Shown here: piece after piece, positions 16,375 to 24,436 of the stretch | Layout of the letters: every line of letters starts with the position of its first letter | Numbering within the stretch: the first letter of the stretch is position 1 | Assembly (NCBI RefSeq): GCF_002161175.1 | Contig: NZ_NFMA01000014.1 | Span: 1 to 64,000, forward strand | Source: Flavonifractor sp. An100 | GTDB lineage: Bacteria > Bacillota > Clostridia > Oscillospirales > Oscillospiraceae | Length of the DNA stretch: 64,000 nt | Direction: 5' to 3' | Notes under the pieces: generated by a model | Databases searched by the model: none | Seen by the model: the letters and a program-made list of their open reading frames with translations, nothing else | What the model was told of the DNA's origin: nothing | Program-made: the position numbers and the translations under genes

Positions 16375-17229
16375 ATGGAACACGATATCATCGTACTGGG
16401 CAGCGGCCCGGCAGGACTGGCAGCAGCAGTGGCGGCCCGTGGTCGGGACAAGAGCGTTCTGGTCATTGGCAACCGCTGGGAGGACAGTCCTCTGGCCCGG
16501 GCGGAGCGGGTGGATAACTACCTTGGAATGCCCGGTCGCACCGGGGCGCAGATGCTCCGGGAGTTCTCCCAACACGCACAGGCGATGGGAGTGGAGACGG
16601 TTACCGGAAGAGCCATTGCCCTTATGGTGTACAATGGATTTTACGTCACCGTCGGCAGCCAGGTCTACGACGGCCGGGCCCTGATCCTGGCTCCCGGTGT
16701 GGTCCGTCAGGCCAAGTACCCCGGGGAGGAGGAGTACCTGGGGCGGGGGGTGAGCTACTGCGCCACCTGCGACGGCATGCTCTACCGGAGCAAGCCGGTG
16801 GTGGTGGTGGGGCGTAGTCCCGATGCTCCTCTGGAGGCCAATTACCTCAGCAGCCTGGGCTGCCAGGTGACCTACGTCTCCTCCAACCAGCCCAAGGGGC
16901 TGCAGGAGGGCATCCCCTTCGTCAAGGCGGGAAAGCTGGCCGTCCGGGGCCAGGGTACCGTCACCGCGCTGGAGGCGGACGGGGTGGAGCTGCCCTGTGC
17001 GGGGGTGTTTATCCTGCGTCAGGCGGTGGCCCCCACCGATCTGCTGCCCCAGCTGGAGACTGAGGAGGGCTTTATCAAGGTCGACCGGCACATGGCCACC
17101 AATGTGGAGGGCGTGTTTGCCGCGGGAGACTGCACCGGAGGTCCTCTTCAGGTAGCCAAGGCGGTGGGCGAGGGCCATGTGGCCGCCCTGTCCGCCTGCG
17201 AGTATCTGGATCAACAGGAACAACAATAA
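16375..17229 (+). CDS. Thioredoxin reductase-like flavoprotein lacking NADPH motifs
   Basis: 284 aa, shorter than standard TrxB (about 310-320). The FAD motif GSGPAGLAAAVAA (residues 9-21), the redox pair C129-A-T-C132 and the C-terminal FAD contact VFAAGDCTGG are intact. The NADPH domain is altered: the usual GGGxSA is GRSPDA near residue 147, and the HRRxxxR signature is replaced by SSNQPKG. The same loss defines pyridine-nucleotide-independent reductases such as ferredoxin-dependent flavin thioredoxin reductases (FFTR). The start is ATG behind AAGGAGG. trxA follows after 17 bases, so its partner is clear. The electron donor is inferred. Confidence 0.85.
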   Translation: MEHDIIVLGSGPAGLAAAVAARGRDKSVLVIGNRWEDSPLARAERVDNYLGMPGRTGAQMLREFSQHAQAMGVETVTGRAIALMVYNGFYVTVGSQVYDGRALILAPGVVRQAKYPGEEEYLGRGVSYCATCDGMLYRSKPVVVVGRSPDAPLEANYLSSLGCQVTYVSSNQPKGLQEGIPFVKAGKLAVRGQGTVTALEADGVELPCAGVFILRQAVAPTDLLPQLETEEGFIKVDRHMATNVEGVFAAGDCTGGPLQVAKAVGEGHVAALSACEYLDQQEQQ

Positions 17230-17246
17230 GAAAAAAGAAAGGAATT

Positions 17247-17564
17247 ATGGATATGACACACTTCAATCAAGAGAGCTTTGACAAGGCCCTGAGCGAGGGC
17301 AAGCTGATGATGGTGGACTTTTGGGCGGACTGGTGCGGCCCCTGCAAGATGCTGGCTCCGGTGATCGACGGTCTGGCGGAGCAGTACGCCGGCAAGGCCG
17401 TGGTGGGAAAGGTCAATGTGGATGAGGAGCAGGAACTGGCCATCCGCTACGGGGTCATGTCCATCCCCACGGTGATTTTCTTCAAGAACGGGGAGGAGAT
17501 CGACCGCAAGGTGGGCGTGATGCCCGCCGGGGCTTTTACCCAGGTGCTGGACAAAAACGGATAA
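17247..17564 (+). CDS. trxA: Thioredoxin
   Basis: 105 aa, standard length. The active site WCGPC is at residues 29-33 (C30, C33) after the usual VDFWADW strand, and the conserved cis-proline is in MSIPTVIFF. It reduces protein disulfides in the cytoplasm and is very probably reduced by the flavoprotein encoded just upstream. ATG at 17247 and ATG two codons later are both possible; AAAGGAATT sits before the first. Confidence 0.96.
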   Translation: MDMTHFNQESFDKALSEGKLMMVDFWADWCGPCKMLAPVIDGLAEQYAGKAVVGKVNVDEEQELAIRYGVMSIPTVIFFKNGEEIDRKVGVMPAGAFTQVLDKNG

Positions 17565-17604
17565 TGGAAAGCCGGACATGACCGGCGGCCACCCAACAAA
17601 CACA

Positions 17605-17634
17605 GCCGGAGCGGAGGGAGATCTCTGCTCCGGC
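17605..17634 (+). other. Stem-loop between trxA and the desulfidase gene
   Basis: GCCGGAGC (17605-17612) pairs with GCTCCGGC (17627-17634) around a 14-base loop that can itself fold. No T-tract follows, so it may be a weak terminator or an mRNA structure between the two genes. Confidence 0.4.
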
Positions 17635-17701
17635 CCTGTGGCGTCCGCAAAGGCGGGGAGCCAGAACGAAAATCCAGAGATAAAAACGGAGGAATTGGAC
17701 G

Positions 17702-18976
17702 ATGGAGCGGAACGATCAGAATTACGAGAAGTGTATCCAAATTTTGGAGGAGGAGCTGCTGCCCGCCATGGGCTGTACAGAGCCCATCTCCATCGCCTAT
17801 GCCGCTGCGGTGGCCCGGGAGACCCTGGGGCAGCTGCCCGACCGGGTGGTCATTGAGGCCAGCGGAAATGTGATCAAAAACGTAAAGAGCGTGGTGGTGC
17901 CCAATACCGGCCATTTGAAGGGGATTCCCGCCGCCGCCGCCGCGGGCATCGTGGCGGGAGACGCCGGCAAGCAGCTGGAGGTCATCGCCCAGGTGACGGC
18001 GGAGCAGCAGAAGGAAATTCAGGAGTATCTGGACAAGATCCCCATTGAGGTGAAGCTGGCCGACTCCCCCCTGATTTTTGATATCATCATCACGGTGTAC
18101 TGGGGCGAGGAGAGCGCCAAGGTGCGCATCAGCAAGTACCACACCAATGTGGTCACCGTGGAGAAAAACGGCCAGGTGCTCCGCTCGGAGTCGGTGGAGG
18201 AGGATTCCGACGGCCTGACCGACCGCTCCTTCCTGTCGGTGGAACTGATTTTGGACTTTGCCAACTGCGTGGAGCTGGAGCGGGTCAAGCCCCTGCTGCA
18301 GCGCCAGGTGGAGTACAACATGGCCATTGCCCAGGAGGGGCTGCTGGGGGACTACGGGGCAAACGTGGGCTCCACCCTGCTGAAGTACAACGGCGATTCC
18401 GTCCGTACCCGGGCCAAGGCCATGGCGGCGGCCGGCTCCGACGCCCGCATGAACGGCTGCGAGCTGCCCGTCATCATCAATTCCGGCAGCGGCAACCAGG
18501 GCATTACCGCCTGCGTCCCCGTGGTGGTCTACGCCCGGGAGCTGGGCTGCGGGGAGGAGAAGATGTACCGGGCCCTGGTGCTGTCCAACCTGTTGGCCAT
18601 CCACCAGAAGACCCGCATCGGCCGCCTGTCCGCCTACTGCGGGGTAGTGACCGCCGGCACGGCGGCGGGCTGCGGCATCGCCTACCTGCAGGACGGCTCC
18701 TATGACGCCATCAAGCACACCCTGGTCAACTCCCTGGCGGTGGTGTCTGGCATTATCTGTGACGGAGCCAAGGCCTCCTGTGCGGCCAAGATCCTCTCGG
18801 CGGTGGAGAGCGGCATCTTCGGCTATGAGATGTACTGCAACGGCCAGCAGTTCTACGGCGGCGACGGCATCGTGAAGAAGGGCGTGGAGCAGTCCATCAT
18901 CAGCGTGGGACAGCTGGGCCGGGAAGGCATGCGGGAGACCGACAAGGAGATTCTGAAAATCATGATCGAGGAGTAA
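17702..18976 (+). CDS. L-cysteine desulfidase family protein (UPF0597, CyuA/CdsB-like)
   Basis: 424 aa, close to the family norm of about 430. Family members such as YhaM/CyuA and archaeal CdsB use a [4Fe-4S] cluster to split L-cysteine into pyruvate, ammonia and sulfide, and they resemble the serine dehydratase alpha chain. Likely cluster cysteines are C25 in MGCTEPIS, the one in TAAGCGIAY and those in ICDGAKASC. The conserved GTHLKG-like stretch (PNTGHLKGI) and NSGSGNQG are present. The start is ATG behind CGGAGGAATT. It follows trxA by 137 bases, which suggests a link to thiol metabolism. Confidence 0.88.
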   Translation: MERNDQNYEKCIQILEEELLPAMGCTEPISIAYAAAVARETLGQLPDRVVIEASGNVIKNVKSVVVPNTGHLKGIPAAAAAGIVAGDAGKQLEVIAQVTAEQQKEIQEYLDKIPIEVKLADSPLIFDIIITVYWGEESAKVRISKYHTNVVTVEKNGQVLRSESVEEDSDGLTDRSFLSVELILDFANCVELERVKPLLQRQVEYNMAIAQEGLLGDYGANVGSTLLKYNGDSVRTRAKAMAAAGSDARMNGCELPVIINSGSGNQGITACVPVVVYARELGCGEEKMYRALVLSNLLAIHQKTRIGRLSAYCGVVTAGTAAGCGIAYLQDGSYDAIKHTLVNSLAVVSGIICDGAKASCAAKILSAVESGIFGYEMYCNGQQFYGGDGIVKKGVEQSIISVGQLGREGMRETDKEILKIMIEE

Positions 18977-19009
18977 CCCCAGCCTAAGCATTTTCCAAAT
19001 CCATATACA

Positions 19010-19039
19010 AAAAACGGAGGCCGATTGGCCTCCGTTTTT
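19010..19039. terminator. Bidirectional terminator
   Basis: AAAAACGGAGGCC (19010-19022) pairs with GGCCTCCGTTTTT (19027-19039) around GATT. The A-run and T-run on either side serve both the desulfidase gene and convergent murC. Confidence 0.93.
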
Positions 19040-19055
19040 GATTGAGATGGTTGCA

Positions 19056-20429
19056 TTATTCCCCGGCTTTGACCAGAGCTTCGCCGGCCAGATATATGTC
19101 CCCGGCTCCTACCGTGAGGATGAGGTCCCCGGGCCGGGCAAGCTCTTGGAGGGTTTGGGTGACTTCCTCCAGGGTGGGGCAGAAGATGGCCCCCGGGATC
19201 TGCCGGGCCAGGTCGTTGGAGGAGATGTTCAGGGTGTTCTGCTCCCGGGCGGCAAAGATCTCCGCCAGCACCGTCACGTCGGGCAGCTTCAGCACCTGCA
19301 CAAATTCGTCAAACAGCTCGTGGGTGCGGGTGTAGGTGTGGGGCTGGAAGGCGCAAATGACCCGCTTATAGCCCAGACCCTTGACCGTGGAGAGCAGAGC
19401 GTGCAGCTCCTGGGGGTGGTGGGCGTAGTCGTCGTAGACCATGGCCCCGCGGTACTCTCCCTTTTTCTCAAAGCGCCGTCCCGCTCCGTGGAAGGCGGCA
19501 AGGCCCTCCTCCACGGCGGCGGCGGGGACGCCCAGACAGTGGGCGGCGGCGGCGGCCGCCAGAGCGTTTCCCACATTGTGGATACCGGGAACGGACAGGG
19601 CCACGCGGGCAAAGGGTTTTTCCCCGATGATCACGTCGAAGCTGGGGAAGCCCTTCTCCCAGGTGAGGTTGGCGGCGTGGACGTCTCCCTGCTCCAGGCC
19701 GAAGGTGACCACGGTGCGGTCCAGGTCCTTCAACGCGTCCATGGTGTTTTCGTCGTCTGCGTCCGCCACCACAAAGCCCTCCTGGGGCACCAGCTGGGCA
19801 AAGCGGCGGAAGGAGTGCTTGATGTCCTCCAGGTCCTTGAAAAAGTCTAGGTGGTCGGCATCCACATTGAGGATGACCGCCACAGTGGGGAAGAAGGAGA
19901 GGAAGGAGTTGCAGTATTCGCAGCTCTCTAAAATAATGGTGTCCCCATGGCCCACCCGGTGGCCCGCCCCCAGAGCGGGGAGTACGCCTCCAATCATCAC
20001 CGAGGGGTCCCGCTGAGCGGCCAGGAAGATGTGGGTACACATGGAGGTGGTGGTGGTTTTGCCGTGGGTGCCGGCCACGCACAGGGCGTTTTGGTAGTGG
20101 CGCATGATGGCGCCCCAGGCCTGGGCCCGCTCAAACACGGGGATGCCGGCCTGAAGGGCGGCGGCGATCTCCGGGTTGTCGTCGTGGACGGCGGCGGTGC
20201 GGATGACGCAGTCAGCCCCCTCCACGCTCTGGGGCAGGTGGCCGATGGTCACCGGGATGCCCAGGGTGCGCAGGTGGGCCACGGTGTCGCTCTCATGCAG
20301 ATCGGAGCCGGTGACGATCAGGCCCCGGCCCTGGAGCACCTCCGCCAGGGGGGACATGGACACCCCGCCGATGCCCACCAGGTGGGCTCTCCGGTCGGGG
20401 CGGATGTAATCTTGTATGGAAAAGGCCAT
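19056..20429 (-). CDS. murC: UDP-N-acetylmuramate--L-alanine ligase
   Basis: 457 aa from the ATG at 20429, which has AGAGGTG upstream; the extra 23 codons further out look non-coding. It adds L-alanine to UDP-MurNAc, the first amino acid of the peptidoglycan stem. The N-terminal Rossmann part has GIGGVSMSPLA, the ATP loop is GTHGKTT at residues 120-126, the Mur ligase central motif includes DDYAHHP, and the C-terminal domain ends normally. It stands alone rather than inside a dcw cluster, as in many Firmicutes. Confidence 0.96.
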   Translation of the reverse strand: MAFSIQDYIRPDRRAHLVGIGGVSMSPLAEVLQGRGLIVTGSDLHESDTVAHLRTLGIPVTIGHLPQSVEGADCVIRTAAVHDDNPEIAAALQAGIPVFERAQAWGAIMRHYQNALCVAGTHGKTTTTSMCTHIFLAAQRDPSVMIGGVLPALGAGHRVGHGDTIILESCEYCNSFLSFFPTVAVILNVDADHLDFFKDLEDIKHSFRRFAQLVPQEGFVVADADDENTMDALKDLDRTVVTFGLEQGDVHAANLTWEKGFPSFDVIIGEKPFARVALSVPGIHNVGNALAAAAAAHCLGVPAAAVEEGLAAFHGAGRRFEKKGEYRGAMVYDDYAHHPQELHALLSTVKGLGYKRVICAFQPHTYTRTHELFDEFVQVLKLPDVTVLAEIFAAREQNTLNISSNDLARQIPGAIFCPTLEEVTQTLQELARPGDLILTVGAGDIYLAGEALVKAGE

Positions 20430-20553
20430 AAAATGACACCTCTGTTTCAATGGTAGGACTCTGTTCCATATTATAGCTTTGGGAAAAAGGAAGTGCAAGA
20501 CTTCCCGAAAAATATGGACCGGATGGGGGGAATTTATACCGGGGGACGAAAAA

Positions 20554-20578
20554 GCGCGCCGCGTTTTAAGCGGCGCGC
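20554..20578 (-). terminator. Terminator of the secreted protein gene
   Basis: GCGCGCCGC (20554-20562) pairs with GCGGCGCGC (20570-20578). On the minus strand TTTTTCGTC follows, 20 bases after the stop at 20599. Confidence 0.88.
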
Positions 20579-20598
20579 GGATGTATGCGAGACTGGAA

Positions 20599-21234
20599 TC
20601 AGAGCAGCTCCATGGAGGCGATCACATAGCCGAACATGCTGTCGGTGGGCTGGAGCACCGCCTGGAACTGGGCCAGGCTGGAGCCGTCCACCACATAGAC
20701 CAGGCGGCCGGCCAGGTGTACGGCGCCGTCTGCCTGGGTGGTCTGATCGACCTGGATCTCCGCCAGGCTGTCGTTGCCGCAGATCACCCGGTAGCTGTCG
20801 GAGGAGGAGTCATAGACCATCCGGTCGGACAGATCGTCGGGCAGGTCTCCCAGGACTTCCGCCATGGGCAGGGCGGCGGCGTAGTCCTGCACGGTCTCCC
20901 GGGGGAGGAGCAGGTCCTCGCCCACATACTCCGACCGCTCGTCCAGCTGGCCGTAGAGGGAGAGCATGTTGTACAGGGTCTCCCAGCCAAGCTGAGAGTT
21001 GGAGGGGTCATAGGAAGAAAGACCGTGGTTGACCATAGCCATCACCATGGCGTGGAGGGCGGGGGTCATGGACTCGGCGGGGCCGATTTGGGCGGGCACG
21101 TCGCCGGGAACATAAGCCTCTCCCTGGGCAGAGGTCTCAGGAGAAGTGGCACTGGGCGTCTTGGCCACAGCTACGCTTTCCAGGGGCAGGATCAGCAAAG
21201 CGGCGATCATCATAGTCAGGAAACATTTTTTCAT
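20599..21234 (-). CDS. Secreted protein of unknown function
   Basis: 211 aa. Residues 1-24 are a clear signal peptide (MKK, hydrophobic core, VAVA-KT cut site). No lipobox cysteine is present, so the product is probably released or held loosely at the cell surface. The mature part is acidic, with a helical region (about 50-90) and a C-terminal region of alternating short strands (about 125-211). I recognise no family. The start is ATG behind AAAGGAGG. It has its own terminator and is divergent from pcrA, so it appears to be a single-gene unit. Confidence 0.85.
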   Translation of the reverse strand: MKKCFLTMMIAALLILPLESVAVAKTPSATSPETSAQGEAYVPGDVPAQIGPAESMTPALHAMVMAMVNHGLSSYDPSNSQLGWETLYNMLSLYGQLDERSEYVGEDLLLPRETVQDYAAALPMAEVLGDLPDDLSDRMVYDSSSDSYRVICGNDSLAEIQVDQTTQADGAVHLAGRLVYVVDGSSLAQFQAVLQPTDSMFGYVIASMELL

Positions 21235-21575
21235 TGGAGAGAGACCTCCTTTCCTACAGGTGAGGTTGTGTGAACTTCAGCTTACATTCAGTATAACAGA
21301 AGCAGGTGTTACCATCTTATCGGAAGGATTACGAGGCGGTACCAAAATGGTTACAGAATGGTAGCGCAGGGGCTGTCCCAAATCCCTTCCAGCATATGAC
21401 GAAAGGAGGAAAAGTATTCCCTTGTCCCTTCAATTTTATAGACGTGAGAGGGAGGGAAAAGGTTCCCGGTTTTTGAGGGAATTTTTTGCCTGATTTTCGT
21501 GCTCCGGTTGACCCGGGCGGCGGTTTTGTTATACAATAGCCCCACTGCGAAATTGACAAGACAGGAAGAGAGACT
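21235..21575. other. Intergenic region, divergent promoters
   Basis: 341 bases without a credible gene; the longest frames are under 30 codons and lack ribosome binding sites. On the plus strand TTGACC (21508-21513), 18 bases and TACAAT (21532-21537) form the probable pcrA promoter, about 40 bases before its start. On the minus strand TATACT (21300-21295) could be the -10 of the secreted protein gene, with a weak -35. Around 21310-21366 there are several GGTTAC/GGTACC/GTTACC-like repeats of unknown meaning. Confidence 0.6.
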
Positions 21576-24146
21576 ATGCTGAACCACGAACAGGAGCTTC
21601 GATTTGTAACGGCCCGCCGGGGGGCCATTGCCCGGGAGTTTACCCGGCTCAACCCGGAGCAGCAGAAGGCGGTGCTGGCCACCGAAGGTCCCCTGCTGCT
21701 GCTGGCAGGGGCGGGCAGCGGAAAGACCACCGTCCTTATCAGCCGAATCGCCAACCTGATGCGCTACGGCCGGGGATCGGACAGTCCGGAGGTGCCCGAG
21801 TGGGTGACGGAAGAGGATCTGACCTTTTTAGAGGAGTGCGCCAAGGGCCGCGCCCTGACCCCGGAGGAGGGGGAGCGGCGGGACCGGCTGTGCCGTTTGG
21901 ACCCCGCTGCCCCCTGGACCATTTTGGCTATTACCTTTACCAATAAGGCGGCCGGAGAGCTGAAGGAGCGGCTGGGGGCCATGCTGGGCCCGGCGGCGGA
22001 GGACATCTGGGCCTCCACCTTCCATTCTGCCTGTGTGCGGATTTTGCGCCGGGACATTGACAAGCTGGGCTTCTCCACCTCCTTTACCATCTATGACACC
22101 GACGACTCCCTCCGGGTGGTGAAGGACTGCCTGAAGGATTTGGAGCTGGACGACAAGCAGTTCCCGCCCCGGTCGGTGCTGGGGTACATCTCCCGGGCCA
22201 AGGATGCCATGAAGCTGGCGGAGGAGTACGCCCAGGAGTGTGAGAAGTCAGAGGATTTCCGTCTGAGCAAAATTGCCAAGGTCTACCTGGAGTATCAGCG
22301 GCGGCTGTGGGAGGCCAGCGCCCTGGACTTTGACGATATCATCCTCCACACCGTCCGTCTACTCCAACAATTCGATGACGTTCGGGAATATTATCAGAAA
22401 AAATTCCGTTATATACTCATTGACGAGTATCAGGATACCAATAATCTCCAATATCTCCTGGCCTCCACCCTGGCCGGAGGCTATGAGAACTTCTGTGTGG
22501 TGGGCGACGACGACCAGTCCATCTACCGCTTCCGGGGGGCCACCATTGAGAACATCCTCTCCTTTGAAAAGCAGTACCCCGGCTGCCGGGTGATCCGGCT
22601 GGAGGAGAACTACCGCTCCACCCGGCATATCCTGGAGGCCTCCAACGCGGTGATCCGGAACAACCAGGGCCGGAAGGGAAAGGAACTGTGGACCCGCGCG
22701 GGGGAGGGGGACAAGCTCACCCTATACGCGGCCATGAATGAGAACGACGAGGCCCAGTATGTGGCCGCCCGGATTTTGGAGGGGTACAGCCAGGGGCGGA
22801 AGTGGAAGGATCACGCCATCCTCTACCGGATGAACGCCCAGTCCAACCAGATGGAAAATGCCTGCAAGCGCAATGGCATCCCCTACCGGATCATCGGGGG
22901 CACCCGGTTCTTTGACCGGGCCGAGGTGAAGGACATGGTGGCCTATCTGGCGGTGCTGAACAACCCGGAGGACGACCTGCGCCTGCAGCGGATCATCAAC
23001 AATCCCCCCCGGGGCATCGGGCAGAAGACGGTGGAGGCCGCCCAGGAGATCGCCCGGCGGGACGGGGCGTCCCTGTACGCCGTCATCGACAACGCCCGGC
23101 TCTACCCGGAGCTGGAGCGTTCAGCTGGCAAGCTGGCGGCCTTTACAAACCTGATGGGAGAACTGGCGGGACTGCTTACAGAGCTGCCCCTGGACCAGTT
23201 TTATGAGGAGCTGATCCTCCGTACCGGCTACGGGGCCATGCTGGAGGCCAAGAACACGGTGGAGGACCGCACCCGCCTGGAAAACGTGCGGGAGCTGCTC
23301 ACCTCCATCCGGGGGTACATGGAAAACGCGGGGGACGAGCCTACCCTGGCGGGATTTTTGGACGAGATCGCTCTGTACACCGACCTGGACAGCCACGACC
23401 CCGATCAGGACTGCGTGGTGATGATGACCATGCACTCGGCCAAGGGGCTGGAGTTCCCAGTGGTATTTGTGGTGGGGGCCGAGGAGGGCATCTTCCCCGG
23501 CATCCGGGCCATTGGGGAGACGGAGGAGATGGAGGAGGAGCGGCGGCTGTGCTACGTGGCCATGACCCGGGCCAAGGAGAAGCTCTACCTCACCTGCGCC
23601 AACCAGCGCATGCTCTTTGGCCGAACCAGCTCCAACCGGCCCTCCCGCTTTGTGGAGGAGATCCCGCCGGAACACCTGGAGCGCACCGGCCGCTCTCCCT
23701 TCTCCGCGCCGGAGGAGGAGAGCTGGGGCGGTATGCCCAGCCGGACCTCGGGCTACGGTGGCTACGGGGGAACGGAGCGCCGGAACTGGAGCGGTCACGA
23801 CAGCTATGGCGGTCGTTCCGCCGCCCAGGGCGGCAGGGCCTCTGGCGGCCAGACCTCCTACGGCGGGTTTACTCAGGCCATGGGAGGAGCAGGACGGACC
23901 GTGTCCCGAAGCGAGGGAGTCAAGCGTCCCCTGGGTGGAGGACTGGCGGCCCCGGGGAGGGCAGCGGCTTCTGTGCCGGCCTTCCAGAAGGGGGATACGG
24001 TGCGCCATACCGCCTTTGGCCGGGGTATGATTCTGTCCGTCCAGAAAATGGGGGGCGATGCCCTGGTGGAGATCGCTTTCGACGGGGTGGGGACCAAGCG
24101 GCTGATGCTGAAATCGGCCGCCGCCCACATGGAAAAGCTGTCTTAA
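21576..24146 (+). CDS. pcrA: ATP-dependent DNA helicase PcrA/UvrD
   Basis: 856 aa superfamily 1A helicase. It has a Q-motif (LNPEQQKAV), Walker A GAGSGKTT (45-52), motif II DEYQDTN, motif III VGDDDQSIYRFRGA and a UvrD C-terminal part (VMMMTMHSAKGLEFPVVF). About 45 residues are inserted between Walker A and motif Ia (near 65-110). A Gly/Tyr/Ser-rich linker (about 710-790) leads to a Tudor-like domain (GDTVRHTAFGRGMI) that in PcrA binds RNA polymerase. It unwinds DNA in nucleotide excision repair and clears replication conflicts. The start is ATG with AGGAAGAGA upstream. Confidence 0.96.
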   Translation: MLNHEQELRFVTARRGAIAREFTRLNPEQQKAVLATEGPLLLLAGAGSGKTTVLISRIANLMRYGRGSDSPEVPEWVTEEDLTFLEECAKGRALTPEEGERRDRLCRLDPAAPWTILAITFTNKAAGELKERLGAMLGPAAEDIWASTFHSACVRILRRDIDKLGFSTSFTIYDTDDSLRVVKDCLKDLELDDKQFPPRSVLGYISRAKDAMKLAEEYAQECEKSEDFRLSKIAKVYLEYQRRLWEASALDFDDIILHTVRLLQQFDDVREYYQKKFRYILIDEYQDTNNLQYLLASTLAGGYENFCVVGDDDQSIYRFRGATIENILSFEKQYPGCRVIRLEENYRSTRHILEASNAVIRNNQGRKGKELWTRAGEGDKLTLYAAMNENDEAQYVAARILEGYSQGRKWKDHAILYRMNAQSNQMENACKRNGIPYRIIGGTRFFDRAEVKDMVAYLAVLNNPEDDLRLQRIINNPPRGIGQKTVEAAQEIARRDGASLYAVIDNARLYPELERSAGKLAAFTNLMGELAGLLTELPLDQFYEELILRTGYGAMLEAKNTVEDRTRLENVRELLTSIRGYMENAGDEPTLAGFLDEIALYTDLDSHDPDQDCVVMMTMHSAKGLEFPVVFVVGAEEGIFPGIRAIGETEEMEEERRLCYVAMTRAKEKLYLTCANQRMLFGRTSSNRPSRFVEEIPPEHLERTGRSPFSAPEEESWGGMPSRTSGYGGYGGTERRNWSGHDSYGGRSAAQGGRASGGQTSYGGFTQAMGGAGRTVSRSEGVKRPLGGGLAAPGRAAASVPAFQKGDTVRHTAFGRGMILSVQKMGGDALVEIAFDGVGTKRLMLKSAAAHMEKLS

Positions 24147-24162
24147 TTTGGAAAAGGCCGTT

Positions 24163-24200
24163 AGAGCGGCTCAGGAGTAGTTCCTGAGCCGCTCTTTTTT
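24163..24200 (+). terminator. pcrA terminator
   Basis: AGAGCGGCTCAGGA (24163-24176) pairs with TCCTGAGCCGCTCT (24182-24195), followed by TTTTT. Confidence 0.94.
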
Positions 24201-24309
24201 AAAAAAATTTCTAAATCCGTGTAACTTTTTTACTGGGAAATTCGTCTAACATTTATAGTGAAATATGCCTGTTTGAAGCCTGGGGTACAATTAAGAGAAT
24301 CTTAAAAAT

Positions 24310-24355
24310 TTGTAATCAGGTTGTAATTGATTGCCCCTAAAGCACCGAATATAAT
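24310..24355 (+). promoter_or_regulatory. Promoter of the MacAB-SLH operon with direct repeats
   Basis: TTGATT (24327-24332), 17 bases and a perfect TATAAT (24350-24355). Just upstream and touching the -35, TTGTAAT occurs twice (24310-24316 and 24321-24327) with an 11-bp period, the layout used by OmpR-family response regulators. No two-component gene is adjacent, so the regulator would be encoded elsewhere. Confidence 0.65.
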
Positions 24356-24436
24356 GGGATTGACGGACAGGCAACCCCTGTCCCTTGTGGTAGAGAACAG
24401 AATATGTTTGATATAGTTCGAGGAGGTAACACCATC

